The position numbers and the translations under genes were made by a program. From Hevea brasiliensis (Eukaryota; Streptophyta; Magnoliopsida; Malpighiales; Euphorbiaceae): a stretch of DNA of 64,000 nt. Under the pieces are notes generated by a model. The model did not search any database, had not been told where the DNA came from, and saw only the letters and a list, made by a program, of their open reading frames with translations. The DNA lies in NCBI RefSeq assembly GCF_030052815.1, contig NC_079505.1, positions 26,924,843-26,988,842 on the forward strand. The letters are read 5' to 3'. Shown one piece after another: positions 11,135 to 22,515 of this stretch. Position 1 is the first letter of the stretch, and each line of letters opens with the position of its first letter.

Positions 11135-12801
11135 TGTTTGCTTGGTTTTACAACCCCGTAAGTGCACGGATCGCAACAAGTAATTAAGTAATGAGTAGAG
11201 TATCGTTCCCACGAGGAATTTGTTTAGCAAGTACCAATCTACACAGTAATTTTAGCTGTCTAGGCTATCAAATACTTAGGGAATGAAGCTTGTTAACTTT
11301 AAACACTAAAATGGTAAACTTAAAAGGAAATGATTTATTTGAAACAATTCTGGAATTAAGATTTCACACTTGAATCTTACTAGAGATATTATCTCGTTTA
11401 TTTACTGAATTGAGGAATCATTTTCCTTGATGGAAATCAGTCCTAAGTTATCCTAAATCATCTCTCAAGGCACCTAGGGTGTATTCTAATTAACTCAAAC
11501 CCTACTTTCGTAGTGATTAAATTAATTAAAATCCTTTAAGATTTTTTACCAATTTTGAAGTTCCACAAAGGTATCAGCCTATGTCTAGGCCAGAATTCAT
11601 AAGTTCAAGATCTTGATTTTCTAATGTTAATCTTCACCTTTTAGTCCTTCAATTAATATCTACAATCATGGCTAAGTGGGTACCAGCACATAGCATGCAT
11701 TAAGATCACAAGAAATTAAATTAAGAAACGAATCTCAAATCCAATAAATAAAACTTAGCATTCATCCATAATAATAATTACAAGCGCTACTCTCCCAAAT
11801 CTAGAATAAGAAAACTACTAACTCATGGTGAGTTCAGCAAACATCACGTTAAAAGGTAAAAACAGTAAAAAGAATATCATGTAAAAGAAATAAAGCAATA
11901 AAAATTTATCTAGGGAGATGAAACGAAGGAACCGAAGAGAGTTGCAGCTTTGATCTTGTGCAACTTCAGCTGGAAAACCTCTTTTGGCACTGATGTTTCT
12001 CTCCTCGAGACGGCTGGATTTCTCCTCTTCCAAAACTCCTCAAAGTTGCTGTCGAAAGATAAAAGAGAGAGGGAGCCAGCCACTGAATCAACCTAACAAA
12101 AACCAACCCTTTTTTTGATGTTTTCTTTTCTATTTATAGTTGTTGCTCTAGGGTTAGGTCATTTGTGAGTCCAAAAGGCTTTAGGAGTCTCATTTGAATC
12201 AGGAAACAAGAGCGGGAATTCGAGTCAAAAACTGGCTGCCGCATAGTATACGGCCCGTGTGTCATTACTCGGGTCCCGGCACGTTGGGCCGTGTAACTTG
12301 TTGGAGTGGGATTGCAGAGTCTTGCTTTGGCATAGAGAGTTACATGAGTCTGCGCCAACTACATGAGCCTGGTTACACGGGCCGTGTACTATTGTTCCCA
12401 TAAGGTTCTTCAAGCTTGTGCCTGGTAAAGACTTACATGGGTCCCTGTAGATTACACGAGTCTACTTACACAACCCATGTACTTGTGTTTCTCATTGATT
12501 CTCTTGGCTTTCTTCTGGCAGAGAGTTACACGGGTCTGGGGCTTGGTTTACATGACCCGTGTACTTTGTATCAGTAACAATTCTCTATCTCTTGACTCCT
12601 CCAAGCTTTCTTTTACACTCCTGTACATCTGGGGCTTCACCCAAACACCTGAAATGATGCAGAAAATATGGAATTAAGGGCTTTACAATATAAATTATAA
12701 AAACTAATGAAATCAACTATTATGCATGAAAATACTTGCCTAAATGCCATGAAATAGTATGCAATTATGTTTAAAAATATCTATACAATTCAAGTGTATC
12801 A
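11135..12801 (-). repeat. 3' LTR of the Athila-type element
   Basis: Starts TGTTTGCTTGGTTTTACAAC and ends CAAGTGTATCA on the plus strand, so it is TGATACACTTG...AAACA in element orientation. It is collinear with 24,213-28,902 apart from the solo LTR in the latter and gives the uninterrupted version of that insertion site (GATCT at 11,952-11,956). A C-rich block just beyond 12,801 (ATACCCCCCAAACTC on the plus strand) is the polypurine tract. Confidence 0.9.
12235..12560. repeat. Cluster of short ACACGG-CCGTGT palindromic motifs in the LTR
   Basis: Variants of TTACACGGGTC, ACACGGGCCGTGTAC and GACCCGTGTAC occur about ten times at irregular spacing; the full form is a palindrome. The sister LTR carries the same cluster at 28,365-28,670. 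It creates overlapping short frames on both strands that should not be read as genes. Confidence 0.8.
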
Positions 12802-14359
12802 AATACCCCCAAACTCAAACTTTTGCTTATCCTTAAGCAAAATAAAACTTTGTTTTAAAACACATTTCAGGGGATACTTAGGAATACAAACAGTAATTTA
12901 ATAAGCATAGAATTGAACTCCACCAACCTTCATTCCAATTTCCCTCTTTCAAGGTATAAGGGCTGTAATAGCTACCCGCTTAGAACTTTACCTCCTTTCA
13001 TGGAGCTTCAACTAGTTATTCCTCTGTACAAGACTATTAATAAGCCATAAACAACCTGTTTTATCTGGATAGATTTGAGAAACACTAACTCCCCCAAATT
13101 TGCCTCTTTTGTGAGTAATTGTGATGAAGTATTTCAATTCTAACTCCATAGGCATATCTCAATTTTCTATCTCCACTAATATAGCATGCACTTTTCAAAA
13201 GATCAAAAGGTCTTTAAAAGGGTTGTAATGGGGCTAAAGGGATAATCACTTGGTTGCCAGTGAATGGTTTTTAGGGAATGCAAATATGAGAATAGCATGT
13301 ATGCATAAAATCCAAGTGTACTAAGTTCATTTCTACATATTTTGTATGAAGAAGAGGGGTTTTTGGCTTTTGATAGTGCCAAGCACGCTTCCATGATACT
13401 TGTCTTGGGACTTATTCTCTTTTTTTTTTTTTTTTTTTTGTGTCCTCTCCCCCAAACTCATTGCTTTTGCTGGGTTGGAAAGGCAAATTTTCTTTGATTT
13501 CAATTGCACACTTGCATTCTTTCTTGAGTTCCACATCCTCTCTTCATTTTCCTTATGCATTTTGCTTCCTCAAAAGGGTATGGTAGGTGTTTAGGCTAGG
13601 GCCTAGGTAAATAATATGGGTAAGCAATAAATTCTAAGGGATAAACATAGGCTTCAAGTTGGCTACAAGGGATATACATTTTAATTAGGGATGGCTAAGG
13701 CTTAGTGAGGCTATATCAAAAAATGCCTTAATCATTTCTTCATCAAGCATATGCTAGGATTTCGCCTTGATAGGTCCAAGAGATATGTTATAGAGCTAGT
13801 GAGGCATTTTTAGGTTTGCTTGTATTTCAAAAATTGTTCTCCTAATTTTACAAGTTTAATGTGATAAATTAATAGTTATGAAGAGGTTTAACTAGTCTAG
13901 TTCCATTAAAGAGATTAGTTTCTTCACAAGCAACATATTAGAATCCCTTTTTGCCTATCTAGATTTGTTCATTCCTCTATCCCGTGGAGTCAAATTATTA
14001 GCCTACTAAAATTTGGTTATGGTGCTAAGTTTCACAATTTAAAATCCAAAATTTTTCAAAAATTTTTAAGAATTTTGATACACAAGAATAATGTAGCTGA
14101 ATTTAAACAACGCAATGATGTGCATGCAATGATATGCAAATGCAATTGTATCCCCCCCAAAACTCTAACCAGACATTGTCCTCAATGTTAACATAATATG
14201 CAAAATCAGAGAAGATGTACAAAGATTAATAGGAAGCATATTATTTATTAAGCATGGAAAATTTTTGGACATAAAGCAAATAAAAGAGACCTATGATTGC
14301 AATATAGGACTAAGGTATGTAAGATATTACAATAAGGATCCTATCCTATAGTCCTAGCT
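12802..14359 (-). other. Untranslated 3' region of the Athila-type element
   Basis: No frame with recognisable content lies between the stop of the 3' frame and the 3' LTR. The stretch has a poly-T run at about 13,421-13,439 and scattered C-rich blocks such as ATCCCCCCCAAAACTC near 14,150 and ACTCCCCCAAA near 13,090, which read as purine tracts in element orientation. Long non-coding 3' regions are common in this lineage. Confidence 0.55.
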
Positions 14360-15639
14360 CTAAAAGGCCTCTGATGATGATGATGGTGATGCTAGTGATC
14401 CTGGCTCCTCTTCCTCCTCATCTAGCTTGTCCATTAGCATGTCCAGCTTATTGTGTGCTTCCTGAAGGCTATCCTCGATAGCTCGCATCCTGCCGTATAT
14501 TGTGGTCTCCATGCACTATAGGTATGCGAGGACTGGATCTGTCAGTGGTGGTTTGTATGGAGGCACTCGAACGGGGGACTCTTCAAAAGGCTGCGAAGTC
14601 TCACCAGGTCCTTCTCTTACTTCGTCTCTCTAAGGGATGGCGTTTTCTTCAGCATCCAGCAAGTAGCATGTGTTGCCCACCTTCTTACATATCCCCATGG
14701 AAATGCAGATAGTTTGATCAATTCTCGATGTTCCAGTGACAAAGTGCAGTCTGTGATGTCCTAGAATAAAGCCGAAGTGGAGGGCAATGGTTGTGACAGC
14801 CTCCAAGCACAATGTGTCCGATAGACTATTGACATAGGCATCGGAGATGGTTGCACAAAAAGAAGCCGGTGCTGTAGCATTGTCCTGTTACCATACACCA
14901 CAAAAAGAATAACTCGCTGGCGTTGACAATGCCAAGGCTATCGCCACAGCCCATTATGGTGTGGGCAGCGAACCAATGCATATATCGCAGGGCTGGACTA
15001 GTGATGCTCGTGGATTTGGATTTGCTGGGGTTGTAAGGCTCTGTGTTCAGGGCGATGGAACTCTAGAAGTTGATGTTGTTGTAGAGCATGCGGTTCCTTG
15101 GGATCTCTTGGTGGCCGGCGCTGTCAAAGCCAAAGATGGCATTGAACTCGTCTATGTTCATTACTCGGTCGATACCAAAGAGGCAAAATTCAATCCTGCC
15201 CCTATCCTCCCTATTGGTAGGCCATATGGTGGCCTTGAAGCTACCCAAAAATTCCAACATGGTGTCTTTGTAGGCTAGGAATTAGAGTTGGGCGAACCTT
15301 GTCCACCCAATGCTCTCAAGTAGCCCATTGATTTCATCTTGCAACCCGATTTACTCCAAAAGCAAAAAAATCCATGTATTTGGTGGAGCTTATTTTCCGG
15401 GTGTGGAGCCGGGTGCACATTGCCTTATGGGCATCATCACGAAATCCCCAAGGAATAGAGATTTCGGGTTGTGGAGCGAGTTGTGGCTGTGGTTATGGTG
15501 GATGATGGGCTTGTTGAGATGGTTGGGGAGTGGCTACCCTTGTTCTTGGGCGTTGGGGTGGAGGCTGAGGTGGAGAAGGTGAGGATTCTCTTTCTTGCCT
15601 TAAAGAAGAGCTGATCCTTCTTGTAGATCTCTTTGCAGG
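14360..15639 (-). pseudogene. Athila-type 3' (env-position) reading frame, degenerate
   Basis: Minus-strand pieces lie downstream of pol, where Athila elements carry an additional frame. A block at 15,063-15,260 contains IEFCLFGIDRVMNIDEFNAI followed by FGFD, similar in style to the FRLFG..L...EF...FGF region of these plant frames. A block at 14,630-14,812 holds VTTIALHFGFILGHHRLHF. The C-terminal block ends at the stop at 14,360-14,362 and reads RMRAIEDSLQEAHNKLDMLM followed by an acidic and serine-rich tail, predicting a short coiled coil. Stops and frameshifts separate the blocks. The upstream part is cut off by the copia-like LTR at 15,640. Function in this lineage is unproven; I assign it by position and motif style only. 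Confidence 0.5.
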
Positions 15640-17719
15640 TGTTAGTAGTATGCCCTAGAGCATATCATTTAGTATGTATCTTGTGCATGTTTTTATTAAT
15701 AAAAGGCATTTTAACTTTTCCGTTTACATAATATATTTATGTGTAATAGAAAAGGTCCATTGATATTTTGTTAGAAATTCTATTCTTAAGTTGTTAAGAA
15801 TATGAGTGACAGTATTTCTAGCACAAAGTATCATAAATAGATTCACAATCGAGGATACTTCACAATAAGGACATGACTTATTCAGAAAGATTGTATTCAT
15901 GTTTGTTCCCAAGTTATTTATATGAGATGTAAATAAGATGGAATGGGGAGTCTCATGCCATATAACAAACATGATAGGCACTTATACATGATAAACAGGT
16001 CGAACCAGTGACATTTATGACAAACACATGGAGTTTACTCTTGTCAATGCATTGTCATAAATCATATCAGTGCATATAATCTTTAAACCTGAGATAGCAC
16101 AGTTATCTTGTATATAAGTGGTTTGAGTTCGATACTGCTTTCATACTTGTACTGTGTATGGGTATATAGGCATGTGTTGTCTCCTACTAGTTATATATGG
16201 AGGTAGTTGTTGATCAAGATAGAATCTGTTCCTCTAAGTAAATAGGGATAAAATCCTATGTTCATTTAATTATTCTTGATGTTTCAAGTTCCTGGCCAGG
16301 ACAGATAAATTTAATCAGAAAAGAGTTTCTGATGAGAAAAATCTTTTTAATTAAGAACTGAAATTAAAAGACAACATAATATTCATAGCAAATGGGGTTT
16401 GACATAAACCATGACTCCAGCTCGAATTGGTATTTTGTAACAGAGAGATTCTAGTACATGGTAACATATGATTATAGGTTCATTTAAGGTAAACCTCATT
16501 ACTAATTGGGTGGCCATGGCATGCTATGCTAGGTGTTAACCATGGTCTATGAGGTGCATAAAATGATTTAGAGAAATCATATATGGTAAGAAAGAGTTCT
16601 GATGATATTAAGAGTTGATATCATGTCTCATTGCCAATTAGTGATGAGCCTAGTAAGTCACACACATACACAAGTAATCACCAAATTAAATATGATTTAA
16701 TTAATTAAAAGTTTGCAATTAGATTGCAAAGTCCCTAGCATGGCTTGAAACCAAATCTAGGTTATTGGATGTATAGTATAAGTTAAATTTATATTTAAAG
16801 TGTTTAATATGAATTTAATTAATGAGAAATTAATTAATAAAGATTAATTAATTAATTTATATTTGATATAAATTGATTAGAAGAAGAGAAATAATTATTT
16901 TGGGTTAAGAACTCAAAATTAAGACACAAGGGTATTTTGGTCATTTCACAGGGTGACATGTGGCACCATGAGATGGTGACACATGGCACTACACATAAGC
17001 TTGCCATATGTCTTTTAATCATGTAAGATGATTAAAGTCAAGATTAAATATAGGTTTGACACTTGGCACAATGTGATTGGGTCAATTAAACCTAGAGCTA
17101 ATCAAAAGGTGACATGTGGCAAGGGTTTGAAGTGATGACCTAGCTATATAAGTGTAAGGATGAAAGAACAAAAATAATAAGCTGCTCATTCTCTTTGTAC
17201 TGCCACCCTTGGTTGCCATCCCTTCTCTTCTTCTTCATCTCTCATCAATTCAAAGAGATTAGCAAACAATCTCTTGAATTAAAAATACTAGAAATTGTTT
17301 CTAGTGTCCTGTTTACATTTGTAATCTCTCAAAAGGCAAAACTTGATTTTCTAATTCATAGAAAAAGCTTTAAAAACTGTTCAAGGGCTGCCATAGGTGA
17401 TCTTGGTGTGGACAAGCTAGAGGGACAACATCTGGTGTCCTAAAGATGCATCCAAAAGGTGCCAAACACACTGCAGTGCATCAAAAGGTTAGTGCACTTG
17501 TTCTTGTTCTAATCTAGGGTTCTAATAATTAATCTAATTAATTCTAAAATCTTAAATGGCAAATATAGATCCAAAAATATATTAAAAGAGTTTTAATATG
17601 CTGTTTATCATTGAAATCAAATAGATAAAAATAAATTTTGCATGATGCATGTGACCCTAGATGAAAAATTTTGAATTTCAATGATTTAAACTTGTGTTTT
17701 TCATGCTTTCGCTCCTTCA
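15640..17719 (+). mobile_element. Copia-like 5' LTR (2.08 kb)
   Basis: Starts TGTTAGTAGTATGCCCTAGA and ends CTTTCGCTCCTTCA, followed two bases later by a primer-binding site for initiator tRNA-Met. It lies in the opposite orientation to the surrounding Athila-type element. No coding region or 3' LTR follows: after a leader of about 400 bp the sequence changes into part of an unrelated LTR. It may belong to a non-autonomous large-LTR family (LARD-like), since no gag start is visible in the leader. Confidence 0.6.
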
Positions 17720-17721
17720 AT

Positions 17722-17735
17722 TGGTATCAGAGCCA
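17722..17735 (+). other. Primer-binding site, tRNA-Met type
   Basis: TGGTATCAGAGCCA, complementary to the 3' end of initiator tRNA-Met, two bases after the LTR end CTTCA. Confidence 0.85.
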
Positions 17736-17974
17736 CTATATTTGCCATTTAGATTATTGTTTATATGATTTAATTGTGTGGTTTGATCATGAGATGGTAG
17801 ATCCATTGCTGGTTGCAATGATAAAGGTGGCGGCTTGATGAAGACTCCATATGTGCGCAAGGTTTGTGCACTTCTTATGGTGCGCATGGTTTGGGCAATG
17901 TTTGTCCAATTGTTGTATGATCTAATGCTCATAATTATGTTTATTTTATGTCTAATTAAATTGTTTAATTAGAG

Positions 17975-18125
17975 TTTTAATCACACAATTAAATTTTAAT
18001 TCAAATCTAAATTTTAAAAATTGTTTGAATGTGATTCAAATATGAATTTTTAAAGTTATTTGAATGTGATTCAAATCTAAATTTTAAAAGTTGTTTGAAT
18101 GTGATTCAAATCTGAATTTTATAGG
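17975..18125. repeat. 35-bp tandem repeat in the leader, about 4 units
   Basis: GTGATTCAAAT starts at 18,031, 18,066 and 18,101, an exact 35-bp period, and a diverged unit precedes them at about 17,996. Each unit also contains AAATTTTAAA(A/G)TTGTTTGAA. The array ends close to the junction with the truncated LTR. Confidence 0.85.
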
Positions 18126-19844
18126 TAATTGAGATTTATACTCCCACACCAATGGAGTTCATAATATATTAGCAATACAACTTGAAGTATGAAATGTATT
18201 TGACATGAATAAATTGTTGAATGTATAAATGAGATAAAAGTGTCATTTAGGATTTAGGTTCCCATCAAGAGAGAAAGGAAAGATGATGAATGTAAATGGT
18301 ACGTGAAACCAAATGAATGTGAATTGAAATTAGTATGAATATTATGATGAATGTATAAATTATGGAATTTGTCATGAAATAATGAAATCATAAAACACAA
18401 TATATTAATATTTAATGATATTATGTGCCCTTGTATTGCCTAGACACGTGTGTCAGATTGGATAGATTGGCATACCAATAGAGTATTGTTTTAGCAGTAC
18501 TGCGAAAGGCTTTATGCCTGTATTCATGGCTTTATGCCCGCACTCATGGCTTAATGCCCAATTATGTGTTATCATGGCTTTTTAGCCATACTGACTGCAT
18601 ACGTGGTTGACGTTCTGCGTCCCATGGTATGACGGCCCGAGACACCACGGTGTCCAGTGCCAATGACCCGTTATCCAATTTAGTCAGCCTGTCATAGGTT
18701 ACTTGGGTAGTCTAATTTATTAAAATAAGTTACGAATATTAACAATTAAAAATGCTAGAAAGCAAATAAATGAGTAAGAAATTCTGAAATAAATTAGTTT
18801 AGCTCAAAAAAATTTGTTTCTTAGAATGGTCTAAAGTAAATGAAATTAGTATTAAAAATTTTAAATATTACGAAATGATTGTACAAAACTTAAAAAGTAT
18901 CAAGGAAGTGATAAAAAGACTAGTAGAAGAATTATAACTTAAATAACATTACAAATATGACCTTCATAAGAATATAAGTATAAGTATAAATTTTAGATTT
19001 ATTTGTACATGATATAAATGATTATTGTAAACTTATAAAAGAAGTGATTTTAGAGAGCAACATAAGTGACGAAAGATATATTGAATGGAAAATTTCATAT
19101 GAACCCAGTAAAATTCTTGAGTATAGAAAATCTGCTCCAATAATTTTTACTTGTTATATTATTTCCTTATTATATTATTGCACCACTAAGCAGCAATACT
19201 TAGCATGATGGATTTGTTTCCTCGCGCAAGTACTGAAGTTAAAGCCCAGCGAATACCAAACAGAGATTTTGGAGTTCTGATCTACAGAGTGTTCAAGGTT
19301 GTCACCTCCTCAGCAATGCATATAGATAGGGCACATATATATCATATTATGTATTTTGTATATTATAATTAGTTATTATTTGTAATGTAAACTATGAATT
19401 GTATATTGAAATATAACTTATGGAACAATAATTAATTTGTAGATCATGTAAATTATGAATTTATGTAATCAGTCTGTAAATCATGTAAATTAATGAAACT
19501 TGAGAATTTTTATATATAAATTGTGCATGAATGAAAATGCATGGAAATGAATATGAAATTGAGATATATGAATGAGATGTGAATTATGAGATGGTGATGA
19601 GAATAATTGATAAGATTTTTATTGTAAAATATTATTGAAATTTTCAAACAGGTGAATAGTAAAACACGTCAAACGATAATAAAATAAGGGAAACTCCATT
19701 AGTTCCTCCGTCGAAAAATAGTCGATATTAAATATAATGAGAACAAAATTTTCAAAGAAATAAAGTAAGGTAAGTTAGGGTGCTCCGGCACCGAATGTAG
19801 CACGCCTTGCTCGGCTACACTATAGTCGGGTAAGGGGTGTTACA
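18126..19844 (+). mobile_element. 5'-truncated LTR of the solo-LTR family, plus orientation
   Basis: This piece matches the right part of the LTR at 46,290-50,620 (about 48,810 to its end): it shares the TTTATGCC/CATGGC repeats (18,515-18,554), the hairpin (19,186-19,203) and the end block GTGCTCCGGCACCG...GGGGTGTTACA. It ends at 19,844 next to the broken pol gene. Its own 5' part is missing, and the left junction lies in the copia-like leader, so no target duplication can be tested. Confidence 0.75.
19186..19203 (+). other. Conserved LTR hairpin (GCAA loop)
   Basis: CTAAGCA-GCAA-TACTTAG, a 7-bp stem with one mismatch and a GNRA-type loop, 641 bp before the LTR end. Sister of the hairpin at 49,994. 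Confidence 0.75.
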
Positions 19845-20481
19845 AGTTCCTCCCATAAGTAATATCTCACATCATGTAGGAATTTCTTCCTTTGCTGATA
19901 AGTCATGTTTGGAGGCAGTACCCTACATATAAGAAAATTAACAAAGTCAGCGTACCATGGAGCTTTGGAGAATGCAAGTAATTGCTCATCAGGAAATGAA
20001 TCATCAATTGGTAAATCTTTAAAGTCCTCGGTGTACTCCAATTTTAGTCTAGAAAGATGGTCAGCTACTATATTTTTGGATCCTTTTTTGTCCTTGATTT
20101 CAAGGTCAAATTCTTGCAGGAGTAGAATCCATCGAATCAGCCTTGGTTTTGCTTTCTTCTTGTTCAAAAGGTATCGGATTGCAGCATGATCTATGAATAC
20201 AATGACTTTTGACCCAATGAGGTAAGATATGAACTTATCCATTGTAAACACCACTGCTAGGAATTCCTTCTCTGTGGTGGCGTAATTGATTTGTGCATCA
20301 TCGAGTGTCTTGCTAGCATAATAAATAGCATGGAGCCTTTTATCCTTTCTTTGCCCGAGCATTGCTCCAACTGCAAAGTCACTCGCGTTGCACATCACCT
20401 CGAATGGTAGCTCCCAATTTGGTGGTCAGACATCGTGCCGATATCGTGGCTTTTGATCCTGTTAAAGGAAACAAGGCAATT
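19845..20481 (-). pseudogene. Athila-type RNase H, cut off before the integrase
   Basis: A minus-strand frame of about 185 codons contains the RNase H region of pol: [20 protein letters not shown] (active-site Asp in DASDFAVG position), [15 protein letters not shown] (catalytic Glu), [12 protein letters not shown] (Asp) and the closing [10 protein letters not shown]. The product would degrade the RNA strand during reverse transcription. The region between the RT thumb and this domain (about 20,400-20,481) is short and carries stops, suggesting a small deletion. At 19,845 the frame runs into a foreign LTR and stops after ten unrelated residues, so the integrase that should follow is missing. 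Confidence 0.9.
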
Positions 20482-21245
20482 TTAATCAAAATCAAAGGGA
20501 ACATATTGACTTAACAAGTTAGTAAGTGGCTTAGCTATTTTGGAAAAGTCCTTGATGAATCTCCTATAGAATCTTGCATGTCCCAAAAAGCTTCGCACTC
20601 CCTTAACTGATGTTGGTGGTGGCATGTTTTCAATGATCTCAATTTTTGCTTTATCAACTTCAATTCCTCTTTCTGATATTAAATGTCCCAGAACTATGCC
20701 TTCCTTTACCATGAGAAGCATTTTTCCCAATTTATGATCAGGTTTGATTCTTCACATCTTTGTAACACCTTAGATAAATTAGCTAGGCAATCATCAAAAG
20801 TAGTTCCATAAATAGAAAAATCATCCATAAAAACTTCCATGATATTTTCAATATAATCAGAAAAGATAGCCATCATGCATCTTTGAAAGGTATCAGGGGC
20901 ATTACAAAGACCAAAAGGCATTCTCCTATATGCAAATGTTCCATAGGGATAAGTGAATGTTGTGTTTTCTTGATCTTCTGGGTGAATAGGAATTTGAAAG
21001 AATCCTGAATACCCATCTAGATAACAGAAATAAGAGTGTTTCGCTAACCTTTCTAACATTTGGTCAATGAAGGGGAGAGGGAAATGATCTTTTCTAGTAG
21101 CACTGTTCAATTTCCTATAATCTATGAACATTCGCCAACTAGTGACTACTCTAGTAGGGATCAGTTTATTATTTGCATTTTAGATAATAGTTGTCCCATC
21201 TTTCTTAGGAACTATATGTACTGGACTAACTCATTTACTATCAGA
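20482..21245 (-). pseudogene. Athila-type reverse transcriptase, frameshifted
   Basis: RT motifs are clear on the minus strand: a VHIVPKKDGTT block near 21,200, FIDYRKLNSATRKDHFPLPF, YLDGYSGFFQIPIH, YGTFAYRRMPFGLCNAPDTF, the catalytic VFMDDFSIYG, then VLGHLISERGIEVDKAKIEI and the thumb. The frame is broken at least three times: a stop replaces the Trp before VSP near 21,233, another stop sits near 21,178, and a one-base shift near 20,715-20,730 separates palm from thumb. Confidence 0.92.
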
Positions 21246-22440
21246 GATTGGGTATATGATACCTGCAATCTAATAGTTTTAAAATTTCTTTCTTGACTAC
21301 TTCTTTCATATTTGGGTTAAGTCTTCTTTGGTGCTCGATTGTGGGTTTACTGTTTTCTTCCACGGGTATCCTATGCATGCAAATCGCAGGGTTGATTCCT
21401 TTCAGGTCTTCTATCTTATACCCTATGGCTTTGCTATGGATCCTAAGTTCTCTTAGCAATTTTTCCTCTTCTAACTTAGACAGGCCAACATTGATTATAA
21501 CAGGATATTTAGAATTTGAGTCTAGAAATACGTACCTTAGTGACAATGGGAGAGGCTTAAGCTATACCTGTTTGGCGTTTTCCTGGAGCTTACCTTTGGT
21601 TTGTTCCTCCTTCAACTTCTCCATCTCAGAAGCTTTAGCTAAGGGTAGCGGTGGATGAGCTGCTAACTGTTGTGCATAGGCTGCTATTTCTGTGTTTTCA
21701 TCATCCACTGTGTGGCTGTGCACAATACATGCTTCAAGAGGATCTTTAGGATGGGTCTTATGAAATTCCTTTTCAACTTGTTCATCAATTATGTCAACTT
21801 TGAAGCATTCATCAGGTTCAAATTTGTGTTTCATCGTATCGAACAAGTTGAACTCCACTTCTTCTTCTCCTACTTTGAGAGTTAATCGCCCATTTCTAAC
21901 GTCTATGATAGCTCCCATAGTTGCTAAGAATGGTCTTCCTAAGATGATAGGAATTTTAACATCTTCTTCCATCTCAAGGACAACAAAGTCCACTGGAATG
22001 AAGAATTTGCCCACTTTGATAGGAATGTTCTCAAGTATTCCTACAAGATATTTAACAGATCGATCAGCCAATTATAATGAGATTATTGTGGGTTTCAGTT
22101 CCCCGATCTCCAGCTTTTTGCATATTGATTGAGGCATTAAACTGACGCTTGCCCCAAGATCGCAGAGGGCCTTGTCTATTTTCTTATTACCAATGAGGCA
22201 AGGTATGGAGAAGCTTCTTGGATCTTTCAACTTTGGAGGCAGTTTGTTCTGCAGTATGGCACTGCATTCCTCTGTTAGAGCTACTATTCCATAGTCTTCT
22301 AGCTTTCTTTTCTTTGACAGAATTTTCTTAAGAAATTTTGCATAGGATGGCATCTGAGAAAGTGCTTTAGTGAAGGGGATGTTGATGTAAAGTTTCTATA
22401 AAACTTCCAAAAACTTCCTAAACTGCTTGTCCAATTTGGC
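21246..22440 (-). pseudogene. Athila-type protease region of pol
   Basis: Minus-strand frames give the pre-protease linker, the aspartic protease with ALCDLGASVSLMP (D-L-G-A in place of the usual D-S/T-G), IPIILGRPFLATMGAIIDVR as the second half of the fold, an acidic linker, and the start of RT (NPAICMHRIP...RRLNPNMKEVVKKEILKLLD). A TAA at 22,069-22,071 interrupts an otherwise continuous frame. A TAG near 21,560 and a shift near 21,260 break it again. Confidence 0.88.
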
Positions 22441-22515
22441 TTTCTGAAATCTCTGAGGAAAAGGTAGGGGAGGCTGGTATGGCTCTAGTAATTTTTTTGT
22501 CTTCCTTGCTTCCTC

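Noticed and set aside
12194..12677. Repeated palindromes in the Athila LTR as a CRISPR-like array
   Set aside because: Spacing is irregular and the motifs diverge, there are no unique spacers or cas genes, and the genome is a plant's.
14500..15582. Plus-strand frames of 70-105 codons as genes
   Set aside because: They are the complement of the Athila 3' frame; motif-like content and the coherent C-terminal coil are on the minus strand.
17722..17735. TGGTATCAGAGCCA as part of a tRNA gene
   Set aside because: Only the sequence complementary to the tRNA 3' end is present and it sits two bases after an LTR end, so it is a primer-binding site. I found no complete tRNA gene in the window.
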